Origin: Oscillospiraceae bacterium
GTDB taxonomy: Bacteria > Bacillota > Clostridia > UMGS1810
Length of the DNA: 14,110 nt
Assembly: GCA_022769845.1 (NCBI GenBank)
Contig: JALEIO010000107.1
Location: forward strand, 1-14,110
Direction of reading: 5' to 3'
A model generated the notes under the pieces. It worked only from the letters and a program-made list of their open reading frames with translations. It ran no database searches and was not told the DNA's origin. Each line of letters begins with the position of its first letter. Positions within the stretch are counted from its first letter, which is position 1. Shown one piece after another: positions 1-5,737 of the stretch. The translations under genes were made by a program, and so were the position numbers.

Positions 1-36
1 AAATTAAAAAATTAGCTAAAATATTTTATTTTCCTA

Positions 37-65
37 TTGCATTTTTTAAAAACGTATGGTATAAT
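37..65 (+). promoter_or_regulatory. sigma-A promoter of secG
   Basis: A -35 box TTGCAT (37-42) is separated by 17 bases from a perfect -10 box TATAAT (60-65). A TG at 57-58 gives an extended -10. Transcription would start near 72, leaving a leader of about 45 nt that contains the AAGGTGG ribosome site just before secG. Confidence 0.8.
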
Positions 66-116
66 TTGTTGGTATTAATTTAAAATTGACTTTATTGATA
101 AAAAGGTGGAAATGCA

Positions 117-359
117 ATGGCTATTTTAAAAAATGTATTAAGTGTTGTTCAAATTATTGTTTCGCTCGTACTTACGACTGTTGTTCTTATGCAGTCAGGC
201 AAACAGACAGGTCTTTCGGGTTCTATTGCAGGCGGCGCGGAAACGTTTTTCGGTAAAATCAAAGCAAGAACTATGGATGGAATGTTATCAAGACTTACAA
301 CCATTTTGGCAGTTCTTTTCATCGTTATTTCTTTTGTACTGTCGCTTATCATAAAATAA
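117..359 (+). CDS. secG: SecG, preprotein translocase subunit
   Basis: An 80-residue protein of the size and layout of SecG, the small accessory subunit of the SecYEG channel that helps export proteins across the cytoplasmic membrane. There are two hydrophobic segments (about residues 4-25 and 58-78). They are joined by a Gly/Ser-rich loop containing the family hallmark LMQSGKQTGLSG, followed by a GGAETFFGK stretch. The ATG at 117 follows AAGGTGG by 7-8 bases, and a strong promoter lies directly upstream. No terminator hairpin is visible between it and the next gene, whose promoter begins 6 bases after the secG stop, so read-through into the rubredoxin gene is possible. The usual Gram-positive neighbours rnr and smpB are not present downstream. 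The family call is firm. Confidence 0.95.
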   Translation: MAILKNVLSVVQIIVSLVLTTVVLMQSGKQTGLSGSIAGGAETFFGKIKARTMDGMLSRLTTILAVLFIVISFVLSLIIK

Positions 360-365
360 TAAGTT

Positions 366-394
366 TTGACCGTCTTTAATGTAACGAATATATT
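366..394 (+). promoter_or_regulatory. sigma-A promoter of first rubredoxin gene
   Basis: TTGACC (366-371), a 17-base spacer and TATATT (389-394) match the sigma-A consensus at 5 of 6 positions in each box. The predicted start near 401 leaves a leader of about 25 nt with GGAGG at 412-416. The rubredoxin is therefore probably transcribed independently of secG. Confidence 0.75.
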
Positions 395-425
395 GCAATT
401 TTTAACACGATGGAGGTATTTTCAA

Positions 426-584
426 ATGGAGAAATATGTTTGCGAAGTATGCGGTTATATTTATGATGAAGAATTGGGAGATCCCGATAACGGTATTGAA
501 CCGGGCACAAAGTGGGAGGAGCTTCCGGACGATTTTGCCTGTCCTCTTTGCGGAGTTGGCAAAGACGAATTTGTAATGGAATAA
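426..584 (+). CDS. Rubredoxin (canonical CxxC/CxxC)
   Basis: A 52-residue rubredoxin, a small cytoplasmic one-electron carrier with a mononuclear Fe(Cys)4 centre. The four ligands are visible as two knuckles, C6-x-x-C9-G and C39-x-x-C42-G, with the family core YIYDEELGDPDNGIEPGT between them. A longer in-frame start exists upstream at 366. The ATG at 426 is chosen because GGAGG at 412-416 is well spaced to it, the -10 box lies inside the longer version, and 52 residues is the normal rubredoxin length. The likely partner in this window is rubrerythrin (5886-6431), as rubredoxins feed electrons to rubrerythrin and other peroxide-reducing diiron proteins in anaerobes. That pairing is inference from family knowledge. 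A strong terminator follows 10 bases after the stop. Confidence 0.95.
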   Translation: MEKYVCEVCGYIYDEELGDPDNGIEPGTKWEELPDDFACPLCGVGKDEFVME

Positions 585-588
585 TTTT

Positions 589-618
589 AAAAAACTCCGA
601 TTTTTCGGAGTTTTTTTT
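589..618 (+). terminator. Intrinsic terminator after first rubredoxin gene
   Basis: The CTCCGA arm at 595-600 pairs with TCGGAG at 605-610 over a TTTT loop. The stem is extended by an A-run on the left and a run of eight T at 611-618 on the right. The T-run doubles as the left edge of repeat copy A. Confidence 0.9.
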
Positions 619-742
619 ATAACATAGGAAATTGCGCACAAGAAGTGCGCAATCAGCTTGTTTCAAACAAGCGTACCACTCTGCCTCCAAGATGGGGGGA
701 GGGGGTTGATGTGTTAAAAACGCTTTTTTATAACATAGGAAA
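613..742 (+). repeat. Interspersed repeat, copy A
   Basis: This stretch aligns with the reverse complement of 2430-2555. Shared blocks are TTTTTTATAACATAGGAAATTGC at the left, GCTTGTTTCAAA in the middle, and a G-run followed by GGTTGATG, GTT and ACGCTTTTTTATA at the right. The 19-nt sequence TTTTTTATAACATAGGAAA occurs at both ends (613-631 and 724-742) as a direct repeat with a 111-bp period. Inside are two hairpins, ATTGCGCAC/GTGCGCAAT (631-653) and GCTTGTTT/AAACAAGC (656-672). A third one is terminator-like: GTGTT-AAA-AACGC-T6 (711-729). No coding sequence was found in it. It is too short for a transposon with its own enzyme; a MITE-like or REP-like element is the best class. Confidence 0.75.
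706..734 (+). promoter_or_regulatory. Candidate promoter of metY inside repeat copy A
   Basis: TTGATG (706-711) and TATAAC (729-734) are exactly 17 bases apart. A start near 741 would give a 15-nt leader that still holds the GGAG ribosome site at 745-748. The short hairpin GTGTT/AACGC with its T6 run occupies the spacer, so the same bases could end transcription arriving from the left and start transcription of metY. The promoter is inferred from sequence only. Confidence 0.5.
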
Positions 743-756
743 AAGGAGATTTGACA

Positions 757-2022
757 ATGAAAGATGAAACAAAATGCTTACATTCGGGATATACTCCCAA
801 AAATTCAGAGCCGAGGGTAGTGCCGATTTATCAAAGCACAACTTACGTTTTCGATTCTACAAAGGACATTGGAGATGTTTTTGACGAGCCTACAAAAGCG
901 CTCATATATTCGCGTTTTGCAAATCCCACCGTTATGGCGGTTGAAGAAAAAATAGCAGACCTTGAAGGCGGAGTGGGGGCAATGTGCACCTCGTCAGGTC
1001 AGGCTGCGTCGCTTATGGCAATACTCAATATTTGCAGCGCGGGCGACAGTATTGTAAGCTCATCAAAAATTTACGGCGGAACTATAAATCTTTTTGCAGT
1101 AACACTTAAAAAATACGGTATCGAGTGTATTTTTGTTGATGAAGAAGCGGACGAAGAAACCATAAACAAGGCATTTAAAGAAAATACAAAAGCGGTTTTC
1201 GGAGAAACCATTGCAAATCCCGCTCTTTCAGTTCTTGATATTGAAAAATTTGCCCGTATTGCACATTCTCATAAAGTTCCGCTTATTGTGGATAATACCT
1301 TTGCAACTCCGATTTTGTGCAAACCTTTTGAATACGGCGCGGATATTGTTATTCATTCAACCTCAAAATATATGGACGGACATGCTCTGCAGGTGGGCGG
1401 AGTTATTGTTGACAGCGGTAAGTTTGACTGGACAAACGGCAAATTTGCCTCGCTTGTCGAGCCTGACGAATCGTATCACGGCATAAGCTACGTTGAAACG
1501 CATAAGGAGGCGGCGTATATTGTAAAGGCGCGGATGCAGCTTATGCGCGATTTCGGTGCATATCCTGCGGCAAATTCGGCGTTTTTGCTTAATATCGGTC
1601 TTGAAACTTTGGCTATTCGTATGGAAAGATACTGTGAAAATGCATTAAAGGTTGCAAAATTCTTTGAAAAATGCGATAAAATAGAGTCGGTTACATATCC
1701 GGGTCTTGAAAGCGATAAAAACTATGACCTCTGCAAAAAGTATCTTAAGGGCGCAAGCGGTGTTGTGTCGCTTGTAATTAAAGGCGGCAAGGAGAATGCG
1801 GTTAAGTTTATGGACAGTCTTAAGCTTGCATCAAATGAAGTTCACGTTGCCGATATAAGAACCTGCGTGCTTCACCCTGCGAGCGAAACGCACCGTCAGC
1901 TTACCGACGAGCAGCTTATTGCGGCGGGCATAAACCCCGGTATGATTAGGTTTTCGGTAGGACTTGAAAATGTTGATGATATTATAGATGACATCAAGCA
2001 GGCGCTTGAAAAAGTAAATTAA
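757..2022 (+). CDS. metY: O-acetylhomoserine sulfhydrylase family PLP enzyme
   Basis: A 421-residue member of the Cys/Met-metabolism PLP family (fold type I). The best fit is O-acetylhomoserine aminocarboxypropyltransferase, which makes homocysteine (or methionine) from O-acetylhomoserine and sulfide (or methanethiol). Visible signatures are YSRFANPT (51-58), the PLP phosphate-binding SSGQAA region (79-84), the cofactor-binding VDNTFATP (D179), and the PLP lysine K204 in HSTSKYMDGH. The GGVIVDSGKFDW and ESYHG segments are typical of MetY. The ATG at 757 is preferred because GGAG at 745-748 is 8 bases away; an in-frame TTG at 751 would be only 2 bases from it. Methionine gamma-lyase or cystathionine gamma-synthase are related alternatives but are usually shorter. 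No SAM riboswitch or T-box is visible in the 138 bases upstream, which are occupied by a repeat. Confidence 0.88.
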   Translation: MKDETKCLHSGYTPKNSEPRVVPIYQSTTYVFDSTKDIGDVFDEPTKALIYSRFANPTVMAVEEKIADLEGGVGAMCTSSGQAASLMAILNICSAGDSIVSSSKIYGGTINLFAVTLKKYGIECIFVDEEADEETINKAFKENTKAVFGETIANPALSVLDIEKFARIAHSHKVPLIVDNTFATPILCKPFEYGADIVIHSTSKYMDGHALQVGGVIVDSGKFDWTNGKFASLVEPDESYHGISYVETHKEAAYIVKARMQLMRDFGAYPAANSAFLLNIGLETLAIRMERYCENALKVAKFFEKCDKIESVTYPGLESDKNYDLCKKYLKGASGVVSLVIKGGKENAVKFMDSLKLASNEVHVADIRTCVLHPASETHRQLTDEQLIAAGINPGMIRFSVGLENVDDIIDDIKQALEKVN

Positions 2023-2035
2023 AAAGTGTATTGAT

Positions 2036-2075
2036 AAAAATTACGGGGCGATTATTACATAGCCCCGTAATTTTT
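2036..2075. terminator. Bidirectional terminator between metY and MGMT-family gene
   Basis: A perfect 14-bp stem has arms at 2036-2049 (AAAAATTACGGGGC) and 2062-2075 (GCCCCGTAATTTTT) and a 12-base loop. It carries a T-run on either strand, which suits the convergent genes on each side. Confidence 0.92.
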
Positions 2076-2116
2076 GAAAACAAAGGCGAAGGGTTTGTTT
2101 ATGCTGCTTCATTGTT

Positions 2117-2422
2117 TTACGGCTGCCACTGATATTTTGTCAAATCGACTGAAAAATCATCATTTACGGTAACGTTTTCTTTTTCCAGCAGTTTTTTTTG
2201 AACTTCCTTTCCGCCGAACGCAAAGCTTGGAGCAAGATTTCCAAATCTGTTGACAACTCTGTGGCAGGGAATAACGCCCGGCTGTGGATTAAAATGCAGC
2301 GCGTAGCCTACTGCTCTTGCGGCTCTCGGTGAGCCGCACAAAATTGCTATTTGCCCGTATGTTGCAACCTTTCCCTTTGGAATTTTTTTAACTTCATCGT
2401 AAACTAAATTATAAAAACTCAT
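2117..2422 (-). CDS. MGMT-family alkyltransferase-like protein (single domain)
   Basis: A 101-residue protein matching only the C-terminal, DNA-binding and active-site domain of O6-alkylguanine-DNA alkyltransferases (Ogt/Ada-C). These enzymes remove alkyl groups from guanine by transfer to a cysteine in a one-time reaction. The active-site motif IPCHRVV is intact with C53, so it is not an ATL protein, in which that Cys is Trp. The helix-turn-helix region (VPKGKVATYGQIA-like, about 12-26) and the RAVGYALHFNP segment (about 36-46) are present. The loop after PCHR differs from the usual GxLTGYAGG form, reading GNLAPSFAFGG. The N-terminal domain found in 160-180 residue enzymes is absent, with no remnant upstream. 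The ATG at 2422 has AGGAG 5-6 bases before it, at the very end of repeat copy B. Its 3' end meets metY head-on. Confidence 0.85.
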   Translation of the reverse strand: MSFYNLVYDEVKKIPKGKVATYGQIAILCGSPRAARAVGYALHFNPQPGVIPCHRVVNRFGNLAPSFAFGGKEVQKKLLEKENVTVNDDFSVDLTKYQWQP

Positions 2423-2429
2423 ATTTTCT

Positions 2430-2555
2430 CCTATAAAAAAGCGTTAAAACGCATCAACCCCCTGATCCCCAATCTTGAGGGCAAAAAGGTATGTTTTTTT
2501 TGAAACAAGCAAAATTTCTCACTCAAAACGAGCAATTTCCTATGTTATAAAAAAG
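2430..2555 (-). repeat. Interspersed repeat, copy B (inverted relative to A)
   Basis: Read on the minus strand, this begins with CTTTTTTATAACATAGGAAATTGC. It keeps GCTTGTTTCAAA in the centre and ends in GGGGGTTGATGCGTTTTAACGCTTTTTTATAGGAG, matching copy A in the same order. The terminal hairpin is GCGTT-TT-AACGC here against GTGTT-AAA-AACGC in A, so pairing is kept while bases change. Like copy A it starts on the T-run of a gene terminator and ends at the ribosome site of the next gene. Its TTGATG/TATAGG pair is spaced by only 16 bases and would start transcription at about the ATG, so a promoter here is less convincing than in copy A. Confidence 0.75.
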
Positions 2556-2587
2556 CAAACTGAAAATTCAGTGTATTTTCAGTTTGC
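2549..2587 (-). terminator. Intrinsic terminator of the NlpC/P60 gene
   Basis: The 13-bp arms at 2555-2567 (GCAAACTGAAAAT) and 2575-2587 (ATTTTCAGTTTGC) enclose a 7-base loop. On the minus strand the stem is followed by six T (2554-2549). Those T residues are also the first bases of repeat copy B. Confidence 0.9.
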
Positions 2588-2601
2588 CCGTAATTTAAAA
2601 T

Positions 2602-3285
2602 TTAATTAAAAATTCTTCGTGCTCCCACATAACCGTAGTTATAATATCCTGATGACAAAGAAACAATTTCAACGCTTTTGCCTGTTTGCGGCGAGTGAAT
2701 AAACTGATTATCTCCGACATAAATACCAACGTGAGTTATATAGCCGTCAAGCGTTCTTGAAAAAAGAAGAATATCACCCGGCATAAGTTCTGAACGGTCA
2801 ACGACATAACCGTTTTTGCTCTGGTCTGCCGCAACTCTGTTTAACGTTACGCCGAAATTTTTATAAACGTAATACACAAAACCCGAGCAATCAAAGCCGG
2901 ATGGGGAAGAACCGCCGTAAACATAAGGTGTGCCGATATATTGTTTTGCAAATTCAACAACTTCTTCACCGATTGTGCCGCGCTTTTCTGCATCGTTTCC
3001 GTCACGCGAGGTAAGCTCTGCACTTCTTATCAGAATATAATCACTGTGAACATAAGCCGGAATACTGTTATAGTTAATTTGATACCATGCACCGTCGTTT
3101 GCAAGAATGTCAACTCTTTGACCGTTGTAAAGAGCGCCGACAACATTATCGGCAATTTGCGGCTGACTTCTCACGTTTAGAACGTCAGCAATTACAACGC
3201 CTTGATTATTTGCCGCAAAAGCGGATATAGTTAATAACGATGCTGTGAACAATACTGCACAAAGACTGATTATCAGTTTTTTCAT
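2602..3285 (-). CDS. Secreted SH3-NlpC/P60 peptidoglycan endopeptidase
   Basis: A 227-residue exported cell-wall hydrolase. A signal peptide (1-24, MKKLIISLCAVLF..., cleavage after AFA) is followed by a bacterial SH3 domain (about 30-87, with LNVRSQP and GAWYQI). A NlpC/P60 domain comes next (about 107-227). The catalytic set is visible: C133 in FDCSGF, H185 in THVGIYVG and H197 in FIHSP. Such enzymes cut gamma-D-Glu to diamino-acid bonds in peptidoglycan stem peptides. The ATG at 3285 is chosen over one 48 bases upstream because GGAGG precedes it at normal spacing, a signal peptide starts exactly there, and the promoter predicts a transcript start near 3337 that would leave the upstream ATG without a ribosome site. 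It is monocistronic, with its own promoter and terminator. Its exact cell-wall role cannot be told. Confidence 0.93.
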   Translation of the reverse strand: MKKLIISLCAVLFTASLLTISAFAANNQGVVIADVLNVRSQPQIADNVVGALYNGQRVDILANDGAWYQINYNSIPAYVHSDYILIRSAELTSRDGNDAEKRGTIGEEVVEFAKQYIGTPYVYGGSSPSGFDCSGFVYYVYKNFGVTLNRVAADQSKNGYVVDRSELMPGDILLFSRTLDGYITHVGIYVGDNQFIHSPQTGKSVEIVSLSSGYYNYGYVGARRIFN

Positions 3286-3343
3286 ATGTATCCTCCAAAT
3301 TGGTTTTGAGCGATTTTTATATCGCATCATCACTATGCTTTAG

Positions 3344-3372
3344 AGTATATCATACTTTTTAACATTTGTCAA
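3344..3372 (-). promoter_or_regulatory. sigma-A promoter of the NlpC/P60 gene
   Basis: On the minus strand, a perfect TTGACA (3372-3367), a 17-base spacer ending in an extended TG, and TATACT (3349-3344). Transcription would start near 3337 and give a leader of about 50 nt. Confidence 0.85.
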
Positions 3373-3664
3373 ACTTTTTTAACAATTTTTTAATAATTTG
3401 CGTCTAAAAGTTATTAAAATTGTTAATTAAGCACTGTTTTACCATATTAAAACTGTTGTTTTTGCACAAAATTTATGATATTTACACAAAATGCAGTAAT
3501 AATTAAAATGTAAGATTAAATTGAATTTTGTAATAAATTGACATTTTGTTTTTACACATTGTTTTGATTTAAAAGACAAAAAACTTTGATTTAAAAGATA
3601 AAAACACTAAATGAGAATATAATAAGAAATATTTATAAAACATTTTTATTAAAACCGTAAACAT
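3373..3664. other. AT-rich intergenic region with phased direct repeats
   Basis: This gap of about 290 bases has no convincing gene in any frame and no clear RNA. It contains a 14-base direct repeat TTTGATTTAAAAGA at 3563-3576 and 3585-3598 (period 22), and CACAAAAT at 3465-3472 and 3485-3492 (period 20). The spacings are near two helical turns, which would place the copies on the same face of DNA. The extreme A+T content makes chance repeats likely. Confidence 0.4.
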
Positions 3665-3703
3665 AAAAATAAAGCGGCAAGCATATGCTCACCGCTTTAT
3701 TTT
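3665..3703 (-). terminator. Intrinsic terminator of second rubredoxin gene
   Basis: The arms AAAATAAAGCGG (3666-3677) and CCGCTTTATTTT (3692-3703) form a 12-bp stem 4 bases past the rubredoxin stop codon. The loop contains the self-complementary GCATATGC. On the minus strand the stem ends in a T-run. Confidence 0.85.
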
Positions 3704-3707
3704 AAAC

Positions 3708-3863
3708 TTATTCTTCCTCGAACATATCTTTTCCCAAACCGCAGGTAGGGCAAACCCAATCTTCGGGTACATCCTCCCATGCTGTGCCGGGGGCAACTCC
3801 GTTATCGGGATCACCTACCGCGGGGTCATAAACATATCCGCAGGGACATACATATTTTTTCAT
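3708..3863 (-). CDS. Rubredoxin with CxC first knuckle
   Basis: A 51-residue rubredoxin too short for most ORF cut-offs. It has the family core GYVYDPAVGDPDNGVAPGT and the second knuckle C38-x-x-C41-G, ending GKDMFEEE. The first knuckle reads C6-P7-C8-G9, one residue shorter than the usual C-x-x-C-G seen in the other rubredoxin of this window (426-584). All four cysteines remain, but the ligand loop is shortened, which should alter the iron site geometry or redox potential. The ATG at 3863 has AGGAG about 9 bases upstream. A weak promoter, TTGCTT-16-TATTAA (3909-3882 on the minus strand), may serve it. A terminator follows 4 bases after the stop. It is probably an electron carrier for peroxide or oxygen detoxification with its redox neighbours; the exact partner is unknown. 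Confidence 0.9.
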   Translation of the reverse strand: MKKYVCPCGYVYDPAVGDPDNGVAPGTAWEDVPEDWVCPTCGLGKDMFEEE

Positions 3864-3993
3864 AATAAACTACTCCTTTCATTAATATTTTAACCCGGAA
3901 AAGAAGCAAATATATCTTTTTTAAGCTGCGTTGATTTATGCTTAATGTGAATAAACACAGCGTGAGATACACCGCTAATTTTTCGGATTTGGC

Positions 3994-4188
3994 TTATTTG
4001 CTCATTATTTCGGATATTGTATCCATAATTTTATCGTGACATCCTCCGCAGCCTGTTGAGCATTTTGTAATCTTTTGAACATCCTCAAAAGCCTTTTCAA
4101 CATTCTCAAATTTAGATTCATTGTGAAGTGCATTTTCAATGTCTGCATATGTCACCTTTTTGCAATGACAAATCGTATAATTTTCCAT
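3994..4188 (-). CDS. BFD-like [2Fe-2S]-binding protein
   Basis: A 64-residue stand-alone BFD-like domain. In the family, four cysteines in CxC...CxxC order hold a [2Fe-2S] cluster. Here they are C7-H-C9 followed by K-K-V-T, and C47-G-G-C50; an extra C43 lies just before. Family members include bacterioferritin-associated ferredoxin, which reduces ferritin-bound iron for release, and domains in nitrite reductase, NifU and dehydrogenases. As a separate small protein it is probably an electron-transfer or iron-mobilising partner, but no bacterioferritin gene is in the window. The ATG at 4188 is preceded by AAGGAGG at a longish 11 bases. It has its own strong promoter and a leader of about 170 nt. 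No T-run terminator is evident before the next gene on the same strand (rubredoxin, 3863). Confidence 0.88.
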   Translation of the reverse strand: MENYTICHCKKVTYADIENALHNESKFENVEKAFEDVQKITKCSTGCGGCHDKIMDTISEIMSK

Positions 4189-4362
4189 AGCTAAATTTAC
4201 CTCCTTAAGCAGCTCTTAAAGACTGACACCGCGAATTTTAACACGTTTTACAGAAAATAAGAAATGCTTGTCCTTTTTGTGTTTTTATAAGGTGTTTTAA
4301 ATTGAACTTTCAGCCAAACACCTTGCAAGCTGTAATTATTGATTTATAAAGCCTGCTATTTT
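4189..4362 (-). promoter_or_regulatory. Long 5' leader of the BFD-like gene with hairpin
   Basis: The predicted transcript start is near 4362, so about 170 nt are untranslated. It holds a 9-bp hairpin, AAGGTGTTT/AAACACCTT, with arms at 4289-4297 and 4316-4324 and an 18-base loop. This could be enclosed by GCTTG/CAAGC (4326-4330 with 4266-4270). There is no T-run after it, so it is not a standard terminator. It matches no riboswitch class that I recognise. Confidence 0.35.
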
Positions 4363-4368
4363 ACATAT

Positions 4369-4397
4369 AGTATAAACCAAACCTTTTAGAATGTCAA
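4369..4397 (-). promoter_or_regulatory. sigma-A promoter of the BFD-like gene
   Basis: On the minus strand, a perfect TTGACA (4397-4392), 17 bases and TATACT (4374-4369). The layout is the same as the NlpC/P60 promoter. It separates the BFD-like gene from the upstream permease gene. Confidence 0.82.
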
Positions 4398-4464
4398 TAT
4401 TATAGTGTATTTTTGATGTAAAATCGGCGCTGTTTTATATAAATGCTATTTTATCCGAAGCAAC

Positions 4465-5241
4465 TTATTTTATCGCCGAAAAACCTAAAACAACTATACC
4501 TAAAATAACCAATATAATACCTGTTGCGCGGTTTAAGGTTTTTGCGCTTGCTTTATTTGCAAATTTTGCTGCAATTCTTGCAAAAATAAGAGTAAATGCT
4601 ATGCAAAGCACGAACGGAAGCCAATCGGGTTTTCCGCCTATTGCAAAATGCGAAAGCGAACCTGTGAGCGCGGTAAATGCCATAATAAATACGCTTGTGC
4701 CGACCGCCGTTTTAAGCTCATAGCCCATTATGCTTGTGAGAAGCAGAAGCATCATCATTCCGCCGCCCGCGCCTACAAAACCGCATATAAAACCGACCGC
4801 CGAGCCGCATAATACAGATTTTATAATTTTTGACCTTGCAGATGATGACGTCATTTCCTCTTTTGTTGTCATAACCGGTTTAACGATAAATTTAATACCA
4901 AGCAGCAGCGTCATAAAAACAGAAAAATTACCCATTGCAGTTGACGGAACAAGGCTGGAGACATAACTGCCTACAACGGTAAATAAAAGCACACTTATCA
5001 TCATAACAATTCCGTTTTTAATGTCGAGGTTTTTATTTTTTCCGTAAGTGTATGCCGAAACCGCACTAGCGAGTACATCGGACGCTAAAGCTATTCCTAC
5101 CGCCATATATGGCTCTATGTCAAGAAAGGTTACAAGCATAGGCGTTATTACTGCTGCGGCGCTCATACCTGCAAAACCTGTGCCGAGTCCCGCACCGATA
5201 CCGGCAAATAAACATACTAATACTGTTATTACATATTTCAT
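4465..5241 (-). CDS. TauE/SafE-family membrane permease
   Basis: A 258-residue integral membrane protein of the TauE/SafE family, whose members move sulfite, sulfonates, sulfoacetate or other small anions across the cytoplasmic membrane. About seven to eight hydrophobic segments are visible in two halves. Each half starts with a Gly-rich helix typical of the family: GIGAGLGTGFAGMSAA (about 14-29) and GFICGFVGAGGGMMMLLLL (about 150-168). The first half is followed by a PMLVTFLDI and VGIALASD stretch. The ATG at 5241 overlaps the stop of the upstream marR gene (ATGA, 4 bases), so the two are translationally coupled and under the MarR promoter. The transported substrate is not readable from the sequence; sulfite or a related sulfur anion is the family-based guess. 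No clear terminator follows. Confidence 0.88.
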   Translation of the reverse strand: MKYVITVLVCLFAGIGAGLGTGFAGMSAAAVITPMLVTFLDIEPYMAVGIALASDVLASAVSAYTYGKNKNLDIKNGIVMMISVLLFTVVGSYVSSLVPSTAMGNFSVFMTLLLGIKFIVKPVMTTKEEMTSSSARSKIIKSVLCGSAVGFICGFVGAGGGMMMLLLLTSIMGYELKTAVGTSVFIMAFTALTGSLSHFAIGGKPDWLPFVLCIAFTLIFARIAAKFANKASAKTLNRATGIILVILGIVVLGFSAIK

Positions 5242-5678
5242 TTGATATCATTCCTTTTTGTTTCAATGTTTTCCGCTATTTTTAAATGCAGACGTGAAAA
5301 TTCTGCCTTTTCCTTATCGGTAAATCCCAAAAAAAGAGATTGCAAAAAATTTTCCTGCATTTTATGCCCGTAAGCAATAATAGGCGCAGCTTTTTCGGTG
5401 GGCGTCAAATGCACGCTTTTTTTGTTATTGTTCTTATAAATTCCTTTTAGCAGACTTTTTTCGTACAGAGAAGTTACCGAGAGCGACACCTGCGATTTTG
5501 GTATTTTTCTTATTTTTGAAATGTGTGCGGCAGTGTCAAATTCCGGATTGTTTGCAAGGAACATTAAAATATCGGTTTCTGCCGCAGAAAGAGAAAATTT
5601 ATTCATAATATTTTTTTTATACTTGAAATATTCCCGTTCAAGCGACAGAATTAAATCCCAAATTTCATTTGAAGCCAT
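5238..5678 (-). CDS. MarR-family transcriptional regulator
   Basis: A 146-residue winged-helix regulator of the MarR type, normally a dimer that represses its own operon until a ligand or oxidant releases it. The helical N-terminus leads to the DNA-binding core. LSAAETDILMFLANNP and the recognition-helix region IPKSQVSLSVTSLYEKSLL precede a basic wing (KNNNKKSVHLTPTEKA), and a dimerisation helix closes the protein. The ATG at 5678 is preferred over the in-frame ATG at 5720 because GAGGTG lies 5-6 bases upstream and the longer version would start inside the promoter. Its stop overlaps the TauE/SafE start, so the regulator very likely controls that transporter. Two operator-like dyads cover its promoter. 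There is no cysteine in the recognisable DNA-binding part, so direct thiol redox sensing (OhrR type) is not indicated. Confidence 0.9.
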   Translation of the reverse strand: MASNEIWDLILSLEREYFKYKKNIMNKFSLSAAETDILMFLANNPEFDTAAHISKIRKIPKSQVSLSVTSLYEKSLLKGIYKNNNKKSVHLTPTEKAAPIIAYGHKMQENFLQSLFLGFTDKEKAEFSRLHLKIAENIETKRNDIK

Positions 5679-5693
5679 AATATCACCTCTTTT

Positions 5694-5737
5694 TTGTTCT
5701 ATTTTGAACAATGTTATCATAGTTCAAAATAGAACAA
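5694..5737. promoter_or_regulatory. Paired MarR operator dyads
   Basis: Two 16-base arms, TTGTTCTATTTTGAAC (5694-5709) and its exact reverse complement (5722-5737), are separated by 12 bases. Each contains its own GTTC...GAAC dyad. One arm fills the whole -35/-10 spacer of the marR promoter, and the other covers the expected start of transcription. Centres are 28 bp apart. This is the layout of autorepression by a MarR dimer pair. Confidence 0.75.

Noticed and set aside
613..742. CRISPR array or insertion sequence at the repeats
   Set aside because: Only two direct repeats of 19 bases per copy, no regular spacers, no cas genes and no transposase frame.
613..756. SAM riboswitch or T-box upstream of metY
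   Set aside because: No T-box consensus, no SAM-I type core; the sequence is explained by the interspersed repeat.
2117..2422. Pseudogene reading of the short MGMT gene
   Set aside because: The frame is intact with its own ribosome site, active-site Cys and terminator, and short one-domain members of this family are familiar.
3286..3333. Longer N-terminus for the NlpC/P60 protein
   Set aside because: The extension would put 16 charged residues before a perfect signal peptide and starts at the predicted transcript start; GGAGG precedes the inner ATG.
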